From: Bin87 sp034423575
GTDB taxonomy: Bacteria; Chloroflexota; Dehalococcoidia; Lucifugimonadales; UBA3495
DNA length: 64,000 nt
Direction: 5' to 3'
NCBI GenBank assembly: GCA_034423575.1
Contig: DAOUIF010000028.1
Location: forward strand, 70,160 to 134,159
Shown: in pieces, positions 16,278 through 24,272 of the stretch
Numbering within the stretch: position 1 is the first letter of the stretch
How the letters are laid out: each line of letters opens with the position of its first letter
Notes under the pieces: generated by a model
The model's database searches: none
Told to the model about the DNA's origin: nothing
What the model saw: the letters and a program-made list of their open reading frames with translations, nothing else
Program-made: the position numbers and the translations under genes

Positions 16278-17180
16278 ATGGCCACCGACCGTGCAAATAC
16301 CGGCGCGCAAGTGCTTGAGGTCCCGGGCCAGCGTCAGGAGCAGCTGAGGTACGAGCTCAAGCGAATGCCCTGGATACCCGTGATCATCATCGCTCTGATG
16401 ATCTTCGCGGCCATTTTCGCGCCGCTCATCGCCCCTCATTCACCGACCAAGCAGTCCCTGCGCGACAAGCTCAAGCCGCCGGCCTGGCAGGCTGAAGGCG
16501 AAGCCAAGTATCTGTTGGGCACCGACATTCTGGGTCGGGACATCCTCAGCCGCTTGATCTACGGCGCAAGGGTAAGCTTGATCGTAGCGTTCACGGCCCT
16601 TCTGGCCGGTGGCGCTATCGGCGGCGTTCTGGGCCTGCTGTCGGGCTACGCCGGCGGGAAGACGGACACTTTCATTATGAGGGCGGTGGACGCCACCCTT
16701 GCCTTCCCGACAATTCTGTTCGCTTTATTATTAGCAGTGACCATGGGGCAAGGCCTGCTGACAGTGGTCCTTGCCGTGACCCTCATTCTGTGGGCTAGGT
16801 TCGCGCGAGTCACTCGCGGTGAGGTGCTGGGGCTCAAAGACAACGACTTTGTCGCGCTGGCTCACGTCCACGGTTGCTCCGGCGCCCGGATCATGTTCGT
16901 CCACATCATGCCCAACGTTTTCAATTCCTTCATGGTCATGCTGACGCTGCACGTCGGCCTGGTCATTCTGACCGAAGCTTCCCTCAGCTTCCTCGGCGCC
17001 GGAATCCCGCCGCCCACGCCGTCGTGGGGACAGATGGTCGCCGATGGCCGGGCCAAGGTCGCCACCGCGTGGTGGATTTCCATCATCCCCGGCGTCGCCA
17101 TAACGCTGGTGGTGATCGCGTTCAACGTGTTCGGGGACTGGCTCCGGGATCGATTGGATCCCAAGCTGCGGCAACTCTAG
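16278..17180 (+). CDS. ABC-transporter permease, DppC/OppC type
   Basis: 300 residues from ATG 16278, seven bases after the previous stop, with GGAG overlapping that stop region. Features of DppC-type permeases are visible: an N-terminal cytoplasmic tail and first membrane helix (MPWIPVIIIALMIFAAIFAPLIAP), the segment YLLGTDILGRDILSRLIYGARVSL, and the EAA loop ARVTRGEVLGLKDNDFVALAHVHG. It is the partner permease of the preceding gene. The operon stops here; no dppD or dppF ATPase is adjacent. Confidence 0.9.
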   Translation: MATDRANTGAQVLEVPGQRQEQLRYELKRMPWIPVIIIALMIFAAIFAPLIAPHSPTKQSLRDKLKPPAWQAEGEAKYLLGTDILGRDILSRLIYGARVSLIVAFTALLAGGAIGGVLGLLSGYAGGKTDTFIMRAVDATLAFPTILFALLLAVTMGQGLLTVVLAVTLILWARFARVTRGEVLGLKDNDFVALAHVHGCSGARIMFVHIMPNVFNSFMVMLTLHVGLVILTEASLSFLGAGIPPPTPSWGQMVADGRAKVATAWWISIIPGVAITLVVIAFNVFGDWLRDRLDPKLRQL

Positions 17181-17327
17181 ACCGGAGCGTCTGAAACTCG
17201 GAGTTGGCTGCCGGTTGCCTGGTTCGCCATCTGGCGGATGCTGCCCATGGCTCCACGGAAGGAGCTCACGGCTCGTTGTTTGCCGCGCGAATCGGCGCGG
17301 GCTCGTAGCTGCGCAATATGCTTGGGG

Positions 17328-17582
17328 CTACTTTTGTTGAGTTGCCAGGCTGGTCAGTCGGTCAACGACCAGGCGCGCCAATTCCCTGGACCACAGCAAC
17401 GCCGCGGCGCCGATGAGGATGATGACCAGGCCCCCACCCAGCATGAACCCGTTCACATCGGCACACAGGCACGGCGTGCCTACCGCCACCACATAACCGC
17501 CGGCAAGCATTCCCACCAGCGATGCGGCCCAGAAGATTGCGGAGGTCAACGCGATCCAAACGCCTCTGCCAGTTATCTGCAA
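17328..17582 (-). CDS. Small hypothetical membrane protein, two predicted helices
   Basis: 84 residues from a TTG at 17582. Two hydrophobic stretches (residues about 8-34, ending in a GGYVVAVG turn, and about 45-65, MLGGGLVIILIGAAALLW) suggest two membrane helices with Cys residues between them. A GGGCG element is the only upstream ribosome-binding candidate. No family recognised. It lies in an otherwise empty stretch between the transporter operon and the acyl-CoA ligase. The 279 bases that follow up to 17861 hold no gene I can support. Confidence 0.45.
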   Translation of the reverse strand: MQITGRGVWIALTSAIFWAASLVGMLAGGYVVAVGTPCLCADVNGFMLGGGLVIILIGAAALLWSRELARLVVDRLTSLATQQK

Positions 17583-17861
17583 TTTGAGCGCCCTTCAGGT
17601 ACGGTTTGGTGCGGTTAAAGTCGAATGAATGCGTGGCAATTCTAGCACGGACACTCATCCGGCGGTTGCCTTCCTTGTTTCGTTTCAAAGCGACGCGAAT
17701 ACATAGGTGCCCAGGCTAGCGCCGCCGCAGAGCGACGTCGCGCCTTCACCCCAATGCGTGGCGCATGCGTCGCTTGACCGCCCCCAACTCGCGTGATAGC
17801 GTGCACCCACCTATTCCGTCGCAATCAGCGTGTTCGCGACTGTCTTCATCCGAGATTACTT

Positions 17862-19493
17862 ATGAGTAGCATCCTCGGTCTGGACCCCCTACCTGATCGC
17901 CAGTCGTGGGAGAAATCCCTCGGTGAATTCCTGGAGATTGTGGTCAAGTCCAACCCCGACAGGGTATTCGTCGAAATCGCCGGGCAGCAGATCACCTACT
18001 CCGATTTCTACCGCCGCTGCCGCTCCGCCGCCACCATGTTCCAGGAATTGGGCATCGGCCATGGCGACCGCGTCTGTCTGTTCCTGCCCAACGTTCCCGA
18101 GGTCCTGTACACCTGGTTCGGCCTCGCGCTGATCGGCGGTATCGCCGTCACCATCAACACGGCGTACCGGCGCGATGAAATGGCCTTCATCCTCAACAAT
18201 GCCGAGGCCTCTGCCTTAGTGGCTCACGAGAGCCTGCTCGACGTGGCAACCCAGGCCGCCGACATCGCTCCGTGCGTCCGCCATCGTCTCTTCGTCGGCG
18301 ACAATGTCCCGCCCTCCGGATGGAGCAGGTACTCCGACCTGCTGGCCCGGTCCCCTGAGATCATGGAACTTCCGCTCGTGGCGCCCACCGATATCTCCAT
18401 GCTCCAGTACACGTCGGGCACCACAGGCAACCCCAAGGGCGTCCAGGTCACCCACCAGATGTACGTATCGGCCGGCCAGGGTTTCGCTCTCTGGACCCAG
18501 GCCGCGCCCGATGATCGGTTCTTCACCTGCCTGCCCTACTTCCACGCCAACGCGCAGTACTACAGCACCATGGGAACCCTGGCCTCCGGCGCCACGCTGA
18601 TCGTTCAGGAACGTTTCAGCGCCTCGCGTTTCTGGGAGCAGGTGCGCGATGCCCGTGCCACCGTGGTCAATTTCATCGGCATGATGATGCCCGTCCTGGC
18701 CAAGAACGATCCGCAGCCTGACGACGCCGACAACACGGTCCGCCTGTTCTATGGTTCGCCGGCCTTTTCGCCTGAATTCCTCTCCGATTTCGAGCAGCGG
18801 TTCGGCACCGACATCATCGTTGGCTTCGGCATGACCGAGACCTGCTACGGCACCATCGAGACCATTCGGGGCGAGCGGCGTCCCAACTCTTCGGGGCAGC
18901 CCCGTCAGCATCCCGACGCCGCCTTCGAAAACACCGTGCGCATCGTCGACGACGGCGGCAACCCGGTGGCCAACGGCCAACCCGGCGAAATCACCATCCG
19001 TAACCCGGCCACCATGGCTGGATACTGGCGCAACGAGGCTGAGACCGGCGCCGCCCTCCGCGACGGGTGGCTTTTTACGGGCGACCTCGGCTGGCTCGAC
19101 GACGATGGTTACCTCTACTTCGTCGACCGCAAGAAGGACGTAATCCGTCGCCGGGGGGAGAACATCTCATCACAGGAAGTTGAAGATGTGATCAAGAGCC
19201 ACGAGCATGTTCTCGACTGCGCAATCATCGCGGTCCCGTCGGAGCTTGGCGAGGATGAGGTCAAGGCCTATATTACCCCGAGGCCCGGCGCTTCCCCTCA
19301 ACCAGAAGACGTCATCTATTGGTGCGCCGATCGCCTGGCCTACTTCAAGGTCCCACGCTACATCGAAATCCGTGATGAACTCCCCCGAACACCCAGCCTC
19401 CGCGTGAGAAAAGACGTCCTCCGCCAGGAGCGCGAGGACCTCATTTCGGGTTGCTTCGACCGGGAAGCCGCTGGCATTCAGATCCGGAGATAG
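17862..19493 (+). CDS. AMP-dependent acyl-CoA synthetase/ligase
   Basis: 543 residues from ATG 17862. No Shine-Dalgarno sequence precedes it (GAGATTACTT), so initiation may be leaderless. The ANL-family motifs are complete: P-loop YTSGTTGNPKGVQ near residue 187, the A4/A5 region VGFGMTETCYG near 325, GWLFTGDLGWLDDDGYLYFVDRKKD near 405-425, and the hinge and C-terminal RRGENISSQEVED followed by the catalytic Lys region YFKVPRYIEIRDELPRTPSLRVRK. It activates a carboxylic acid as acyl-AMP and then acyl-CoA. The sequence recalls crotonobetaine/carnitine-CoA-ligase-like members, but substrate is unknown. Confidence 0.88.
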   Translation: MSSILGLDPLPDRQSWEKSLGEFLEIVVKSNPDRVFVEIAGQQITYSDFYRRCRSAATMFQELGIGHGDRVCLFLPNVPEVLYTWFGLALIGGIAVTINTAYRRDEMAFILNNAEASALVAHESLLDVATQAADIAPCVRHRLFVGDNVPPSGWSRYSDLLARSPEIMELPLVAPTDISMLQYTSGTTGNPKGVQVTHQMYVSAGQGFALWTQAAPDDRFFTCLPYFHANAQYYSTMGTLASGATLIVQERFSASRFWEQVRDARATVVNFIGMMMPVLAKNDPQPDDADNTVRLFYGSPAFSPEFLSDFEQRFGTDIIVGFGMTETCYGTIETIRGERRPNSSGQPRQHPDAAFENTVRIVDDGGNPVANGQPGEITIRNPATMAGYWRNEAETGAALRDGWLFTGDLGWLDDDGYLYFVDRKKDVIRRRGENISSQEVEDVIKSHEHVLDCAIIAVPSELGEDEVKAYITPRPGASPQPEDVIYWCADRLAYFKVPRYIEIRDELPRTPSLRVRKDVLRQEREDLISGCFDREAAGIQIRR

Positions 19494-19637
19494 CGGCGTT
19501 CCGTCGCCACAGCCATCCGGCCATGCGCATCGGGTTTTGCAAAGTGAAACTCTGGGTGGCCCGGACGGGAACCTGTAAACCATATGCACATTGCGCGACA
19601 TAACGATTACAATTGATCTCAGCGAGGTGCAAGCCCA

Positions 19638-19982
19638 ATGAATAAAATCGAAGCCATCTTCCGGCCGGAACGTCTTGACGTCGTCAAGGATGCCCTCAGC
19701 GAAGCCGGCATCGTGGGCCTGACTGCGACCCAGGTATCCGGACGAGGCAATCAGGGCGGCGTGGAGGTTACCGCGGCTCGAGGCCTCGGGACCTATCGCA
19801 TTGATATGCTTCCCAAGGTCAAGGTGGAGGTCGTAGTGAACGACGAGGACACCGACAAGGCGGTGGACGTAATACGTACCAACGCCATCACCGGGGCGCC
19901 GGGCGACGGTAAGATCTTCATCTATCCCGTGGGGGACGCCATCCGCATTCGTACCGGCGAGCACGGTTCCGACGCCGTATAG
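19638..19982 (+). CDS. glnB: PII-family nitrogen regulatory protein
   Basis: 114 residues from ATG 19638 (GAGGTG upstream). It begins MNKIEAIFRPERLDVVKDAL, has the T-loop region (GRGNQGGVEV ... LGTYRIDMLPKVKVEVVV) with a Tyr close to the uridylylation position of GlnB/GlnK, and the B-loop/C-loop TGAPGDGKIFIYPVGDAIRIRTGE. PII trimers bind ATP/ADP and 2-oxoglutarate and control ammonium uptake and assimilation. No amtB or glnA is adjacent, which fits GlnB rather than GlnK, but the two cannot be separated by sequence alone. Confidence 0.9.
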   Translation: MNKIEAIFRPERLDVVKDALSEAGIVGLTATQVSGRGNQGGVEVTAARGLGTYRIDMLPKVKVEVVVNDEDTDKAVDVIRTNAITGAPGDGKIFIYPVGDAIRIRTGEHGSDAV

Positions 19983-20034
19983 TTTCGTCCGGTGCCAAAC
20001 CTTCTGCGTTTTGACCTGGACTTGGTCGCTCTCC

Positions 20035-20068
20035 CGTCATTCCTGCGGAAGCAGTAAGCCATCCCCAG
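20035..20068. repeat. Degenerate REP-like element
   Basis: GTCATTCCTGCGGAAGCAG and a following CCATCCCCAG resemble the REP elements at 33662-33756 and 51324-51595 (GTCATTCCxGCGAAAGC form), but one arm is decayed. It lies between the PII and EVE genes. Confidence 0.5.
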
Positions 20069-20112
20069 TTTACCCGGCTGGCCTGTTTGGGTCTTCCCGT
20101 GGAGCTTACCCG

Positions 20113-20595
20113 ATGCCTGAACCTCGATACTGGCTGTTCAAGTCCGAGCCCTCATCCTATTCCTACAACGATCTCGAGTCCGAAAGCGACCAGACCGCCG
20201 AATGGGACGGCGTCCGCAATTACCAGGCTCGCAACTTCATGCGCGACGACATGCGCGTCGGCGACCACATCCTCTTCTACCACAGCAACGCCAAGCCCCC
20301 CGGCGTGGTTGGCACGGCCCGCATCGTCGGTGAAGCCTACCCCGACGACACCGCTTGGGATCCCAACTCGCGTTATTACGATCCCAAATCCGACCCGGCC
20401 AACCCCACCTGGCTGATGATCGACATTCGGGCCGAGCAGCGTCTCCCCCGTTTCGTCAGCCTCAACGAGCTCAAGGCCAATCCGGCCCTGGCGGACATGC
20501 AGGTCACCAAGCGCGGGCAGCGCCTCTCCATCCAGCCCGTCACGCCCGAGGAATGGGCGGAGGTGCTCGCGATGGCGGAGCGTCCGGAATCCTGA
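20113..20595 (+). CDS. EVE-domain protein
   Basis: 160 residues from ATG 20113, chosen for the GGAG eight bases upstream. The EVE (PUA-like) signature is clear: RYWLFKSEPSSYSYNDLE, then WDGVRNYQARNFMRDDMRVGDHILFYHSNAKPPGVVGTARI, and WLMIDIRAEQRLPRFVSLNELK. The aromatic cage residues (W, Y) that bind modified bases in EVE/YTH-like domains are present. Bacterial EVE proteins are thought to bind modified nucleic-acid bases; their cellular role is not settled. A strong terminator follows. Confidence 0.9.
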   Translation: MPEPRYWLFKSEPSSYSYNDLESESDQTAEWDGVRNYQARNFMRDDMRVGDHILFYHSNAKPPGVVGTARIVGEAYPDDTAWDPNSRYYDPKSDPANPTWLMIDIRAEQRLPRFVSLNELKANPALADMQVTKRGQRLSIQPVTPEEWAEVLAMAERPES

Positions 20596-20627
20596 CGCTG
20601 GGTGATTTGGCGCACCTGTAGAAACAA

Positions 20628-20662
20628 AAAGGGGCGGGTCCGCAAACCCGCCCCTTTCTTTT
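20628..20662. terminator. Bidirectional terminator between convergent genes
   Basis: AAAGGGGCGGGT and ACCCGCCCCTTT form a 12-bp stem with a 6-base loop, with A-rich DNA to the left and CTTTT to the right. It sits between the EVE gene (+) and the TPP enzyme gene (-). Confidence 0.9.
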
Positions 20663-20677
20663 GATATGTGGGTCGGT

Positions 20678-22351
20678 CTACAGCGCCCCGCTGATGGTGA
20701 TATCCAGCAGCGCCGGCTTCCCGCTCTCGAAGGCCCGCTTGATCGCCGGCCCGATCTCCGTCGGATCGTCGACCCGCTCGCCGTGGACGCCCATGGCCTG
20801 CGCCATCATCGCCAGGTCCAACCGGTTCGCAAAGTCCATCCCAACGTAGTCGCTGGACCGCTCCCGGTCGTCCAGCATGTCCCGCAGGTAGACTTCCATG
20901 TTCACCTTGAGGATGCGGTAGGCCTGGTTGTTGCAGATGGCGTAAACCACCGGGATGTTGTACCGGCTTGCCGTCCACAGAGCCTGCACCGTGTACATCG
21001 ACGCGCCATCGCCAACCACCGCCAGCACCGGTCGGTCCGGATGTGCCAACTTGACCCCCAGCGCGCCCGGCATTGCCCATCCCAGCGCGCCGCCGCGGAT
21101 GCCGTAGATGTCGCCGGGTTTCTCGAAATCGAAGGCGCGGTTCACCGCCGGCCGCGAGGTCACAGCTTCGTCGGCGATGATGGTGTTTTCGGGAACGGAG
21201 TCCGCCAGTTCGTGCATCATCCGCTCCACCGGCATCGGAGAGTTGTTCCATGTCGCCGCGATCCGCTCCTGGTAACGCTCGGCGTCACGCTCCCGCGCCG
21301 CCGCCAGGGTGACCGCCCGCGTCGCCGCCGCCTCCCGCTGCCCGCCGGTCATGTTGGACTCCAGCGACACCGCCAGATCAGCCATGCCGGCGGCCGGGTC
21401 CGCCATGATGCCCACTTCCGTTGGGTAGCTCTTCTCGATCTCCCAATAGTTGCTGTCCAGGTGGATCAACCTGGTGTCCGGATTCAAAAAGGGCACATCA
21501 ACGTACAGGAACGACGCGAACACGTCCGTTCCCACCGCCAGCACCACGTCGGCGTTCTGGAACTGGCGCGCGGTTGCCGCGCTGTTGGTGTTCAGCATCC
21601 CGCCCCACTGCGGGTGCGCCGTGGGGAAATTCACCTCCGAGTATGACGTGGCCACAACCCGCGCCCCGGTCTGCTCGGCGACCCGAACCACCTGCGCCAC
21701 CGCATTCGACTGCGCCACCCGGTCCCCAACCACGATCATCGGGTTTTCCGCTCCGGCCAGCAGCTCCGTCGCCCGGTCCACCGCCGATGCGTCGGGCCGG
21801 ATCCGGAAGTACCCGTCGGACGACGCCACGGGCTCGAAATCCACCTCGCCGTCCAAAGTGTCCCACGGGAACGACACGAACACCGGCCCCGTCGGCGGCG
21901 TCTTGGCTTCCTTGAACGCCCGCCGGATTGCCACGGGAATGTCCGAAGCGTGCCGGATCTCGACGCTCCACTTGGTGTACTGCTTGGTCATCTCCACCAG
22001 GTCGCCCGAGAGCACCGGCTCGCTGATCATCATTCTGGTGTCCGAGTTCCCCGCCGTCAGCACCAGCGGCGTGCCGCCCCTGAAGGCGTTGTACAAGCCG
22101 CTGATCCCGTTGGCCAGCCCGCCGGCGATGTGAATATTGGCGAACGCCGGCTTGCCGGTGGCCCGAGCGTATCCGTCGGCCATTCCTACTGCCGTCCCCT
22201 CCTGCAGCGCCTGTATGTACTGCAACTGCGGGAAATCCTGCAAGCCGTCCAGAAACGGTGTCTCGCTGGTGCCGGGGTTGCCGAATATGTACTCGACCCC
22301 CTCGGCCACCAACATCTGCGCCAAAGCGTGCTTGCCGAGCATCCGTGCCAT
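20678..22351 (-). CDS. Thiamine-diphosphate-dependent enzyme, benzoylformate decarboxylase/acetolactate synthase-like
   Basis: 557 residues. Three TPP-enzyme domains are present. The N-terminal Pyr domain has GVEYIFGNPGTSETPFLDGL and the catalytic Glu in ALQEGTAVGMADGYARATG near residue 50. The central domain holds AENPMIVVGDRVAQSNA. The C-terminal PP domain has GGALGWAMPGALGVKLA and the metal/TPP motif VVGDGASMYTVQALWTA ... CNNQAYRI. The start PGTSE and the overall pattern recall benzoylformate decarboxylase and related 2-oxoacid decarboxylases more than true acetolactate synthase. Substrate is not determined. It lies downstream of two VOC genes on the same strand (73 bases). Confidence 0.85.
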   Translation of the reverse strand: MARMLGKHALAQMLVAEGVEYIFGNPGTSETPFLDGLQDFPQLQYIQALQEGTAVGMADGYARATGKPAFANIHIAGGLANGISGLYNAFRGGTPLVLTAGNSDTRMMISEPVLSGDLVEMTKQYTKWSVEIRHASDIPVAIRRAFKEAKTPPTGPVFVSFPWDTLDGEVDFEPVASSDGYFRIRPDASAVDRATELLAGAENPMIVVGDRVAQSNAVAQVVRVAEQTGARVVATSYSEVNFPTAHPQWGGMLNTNSAATARQFQNADVVLAVGTDVFASFLYVDVPFLNPDTRLIHLDSNYWEIEKSYPTEVGIMADPAAGMADLAVSLESNMTGGQREAAATRAVTLAAARERDAERYQERIAATWNNSPMPVERMMHELADSVPENTIIADEAVTSRPAVNRAFDFEKPGDIYGIRGGALGWAMPGALGVKLAHPDRPVLAVVGDGASMYTVQALWTASRYNIPVVYAICNNQAYRILKVNMEVYLRDMLDDRERSSDYVGMDFANRLDLAMMAQAMGVHGERVDDPTEIGPAIKRAFESGKPALLDITISGAL

Positions 22352-22424
22352 AGTCTTTCTCCTCGTGCCAGTTGGTGCCCGGGTGAGATCGATCGTCCGT
22401 CCCGGGTTGCGATGCGCCTTTGGT

Positions 22425-22832
22425 TTATTGATAGATCATCCATTCCAGGAGGTTGTTGTCCGGGTCACGCGCGTACAGGCTGACCGCTGGAAGCACTCCA
22501 CGCTGGCGCGCGCCCTTCCGCGGACCGGGTCCCCTTATCACGTCTACCCCCGCCTCCGCGAGCAATTTCTGGCACTCTTCAACCGTGCCGTCCCAGACGA
22601 AGCAGATGTCAGTGCATCCGGGCACTGCGGTCGGTCCTCGGTAGTCTGCCATGTGACCTTCGGGATGTACGTTGATTTTGGAGTCTCCCACCTGAATGGA
22701 GAAGATGGTGGCCGAGCCGGCCCGCCACGCCTCCTCGTCGTTGATGGCGAAGCCCAGCTTCTTGTAGAACGCCATCAGTTGTTCCGCGTCAGCCGTGGGC
22801 ATCGCGATATGATCAATTCCTACCGTCGCCAC
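22425..22832 (-). CDS. VOC (glyoxalase/dioxygenase-fold) protein, copy 2 of a tandem pair
   Basis: 135 residues from GTG 22832. GTG is chosen because GGAGG lies 7 bases upstream and the product then lines up residue for residue with the neighbouring copy. The VOC fold signatures are IDHIAMPTADAEQLMAFYKKLGF at the start, SKINVHPEG in the middle and the terminal YARDPDNNLLEWMIY with the metal-ligand Glu. Most VOC enzymes bind a divalent metal and isomerise, lyse or oxidise small substrates. Substrate unknown. It is separated from copy 1 by 23 bases. Confidence 0.82.
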   Translation of the reverse strand: MATVGIDHIAMPTADAEQLMAFYKKLGFAINDEEAWRAGSATIFSIQVGDSKINVHPEGHMADYRGPTAVPGCTDICFVWDGTVEECQKLLAEAGVDVIRGPGPRKGARQRGVLPAVSLYARDPDNNLLEWMIYQ

Positions 22833-22855
22833 GTTGTGTGCCTCCTCAGTCTGTC

Positions 22856-23263
22856 CTATTCGTAAATCATCCATTCCAGTAGGTTGCCGTCGGGGTCCCG
22901 AGCGTACAGGCTCAGGGACGGCGCGGCGCCCCGCTGTCGGCCGCCTTTGCGTGGCACGGGTCCCTGAATCACGTCGACGCCAGCCTCCGCCAGCATCTCC
23001 TGGCAAGAATCAACCGTGCCGTCCCACACGAAGCACATATCCATACAACCGGGCACGGCGGTCGGCCCCCGCAGGTTCGCCATGTACCGCTCCGGATGTA
23101 CGTTGATCTTGGACTCTCCGATCTGGATTGAGAAGATGTTCGCGGTGCCTGCGCGCCATTCCGCCTCGTCGTTGATCTCAAAGCCCAGCTTCTTGTAGAA
23201 CCCGAGCAACCGCTCGGCGTTCGCCGTGGGCATCGCCACGTGGTCAATGCTCACCGTTGCCAT
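22856..23263 (-). CDS. VOC (glyoxalase/dioxygenase-fold) protein, copy 1 of a tandem pair
   Basis: 135 residues from ATG 23263 with GGAGG 8 bases upstream. It is a close paralogue of the next gene: same length, no gaps, and most residues the same, for example FYKKLGFxINDE and NLLEWMIY. His in IDHVAMPT and Glu in the terminal LLEWM are the likely metal ligands. The pair sits between an alpha/beta hydrolase gene and the TPP enzyme gene in one minus-strand run. Two near-identical subunits could form a heterodimer or have split substrate range. Confidence 0.82.
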   Translation of the reverse strand: MATVSIDHVAMPTANAERLLGFYKKLGFEINDEAEWRAGTANIFSIQIGESKINVHPERYMANLRGPTAVPGCMDMCFVWDGTVDSCQEMLAEAGVDVIQGPVPRKGGRQRGAAPSLSLYARDPDGNLLEWMIYE

Positions 23264-23325
23264 AGGTAGTTCCTCCAGGTGGATGCGCTCACCGCGTGCT
23301 CCCTGCCGCTGCCCCGTGACGTGCG

Positions 23326-24174
23326 TCAGTTCGCCGCCGCCTGGACTTGACCAGCAGATGCGCGCCTCAGGAAGTCCAGGATGATCCTCTGGGTCTCGCC
23401 GGCCGCCTCGTTGGTCATCAGGCCGTGTTCAGCGCCCGGTATCTCGTGCAGTTCCGCGCCCGCGATTCCCGACGCCAGGCTGCGCCCGCATTCAACTGGA
23501 ATCCGGCTGTCCGCGTCCCCGTGTACCACAAGTGTGGGCATCTTCAGTTCTGACAGTCGCGATTCCAGCGAATCCCCGATGTCCAGGTAGGCCTGTTGCG
23601 TGGCGGCGATGCCGTCTATCCGGGCCAGGTTCTCCGCGGCTATACGGGCGAACCGTTCCGGATCGTCCGTGATCATCTGCGGGAACCGGTCCGAAATGGC
23701 CTGCTCCACCGCGGCGGACCTTCCCACTGCGGCGATCCGCTCCTTCAGGTTACGCAACTCCTGGCGACGGATCTCCTGCTGCGCCTCCTCCGAGTAGCTC
23801 ATCGTGTTGATCAGGATCAACGCGTCGGTCAGTTGCGGATAGTCCAGCGCAAACTGCATCGCTATCGGCCCGCCCGCCGATGATCCCAGGATGTGTGCTT
23901 TGGTGATGCCCAAGTGACCCAGCAACTCCCGCAGGTCGCGGGCGCAGTTGGCCATGTCGTAGCCATCCGCCGTCGTCTGCGATTCGCCGCACGCTCGCCG
24001 GTCGTAGAACACGCAGCGATATTCGGCAGAAAGGGAGTCGGCCTGCCGATTAATAGTGTCCCTGCTCCCGTCGCCGCCGCCCAGCCCGCCGTGTATCAGG
24101 GCCAGAGCGGGCGCGTCGTCGTTGCCGAACACATCGTAGTGCATCCGGTATCCGTTGATCTGTGCAAACGCCAT
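23326..24174 (-). CDS. Alpha/beta-fold hydrolase
   Basis: 282 residues from ATG 24174, the start that best fits the GAGGA ribosome-binding site; an ATG two codons upstream overlaps it. The fold begins AQINGYRMHYDVFGNDDAPALALIHGGLGGGD (oxyanion hole His-Gly-Gly). The nucleophile elbow is GSSAGGPIAMQ near residue 105, the acid is in VHGDADSRIP and the His in GAEHGLM, giving a full triad. It starts the minus-strand cluster with two VOC proteins and a TPP decarboxylase-like enzyme, which together look like a small-molecule catabolic unit; the substrate is unknown. Confidence 0.82.
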   Translation of the reverse strand: MAFAQINGYRMHYDVFGNDDAPALALIHGGLGGGDGSRDTINRQADSLSAEYRCVFYDRRACGESQTTADGYDMANCARDLRELLGHLGITKAHILGSSAGGPIAMQFALDYPQLTDALILINTMSYSEEAQQEIRRQELRNLKERIAAVGRSAAVEQAISDRFPQMITDDPERFARIAAENLARIDGIAATQQAYLDIGDSLESRLSELKMPTLVVHGDADSRIPVECGRSLASGIAGAELHEIPGAEHGLMTNEAAGETQRIILDFLRRASAGQVQAAAN

Positions 24175-24258
24175 TTTCATTCCTCGGAAATGTCGTCGAT
24201 TCTGGCTCAATATAGCCGCCGGTTGTGCCCTTATCAAGGTGAATTCACAACCCGATGC

Positions 24259-24264
24259 TATACT
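24259..24264 (+). promoter_or_regulatory. -10 box of a leaderless promoter
   Basis: TATACT preceded by TG-C (extended -10) ends 8 bases before ATG 24273. The expected transcription start falls at or within 2 bases of the ATG, and no Shine-Dalgarno sequence is present. Confidence 0.5.
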
Positions 24265-24272
24265 GCCGCACT

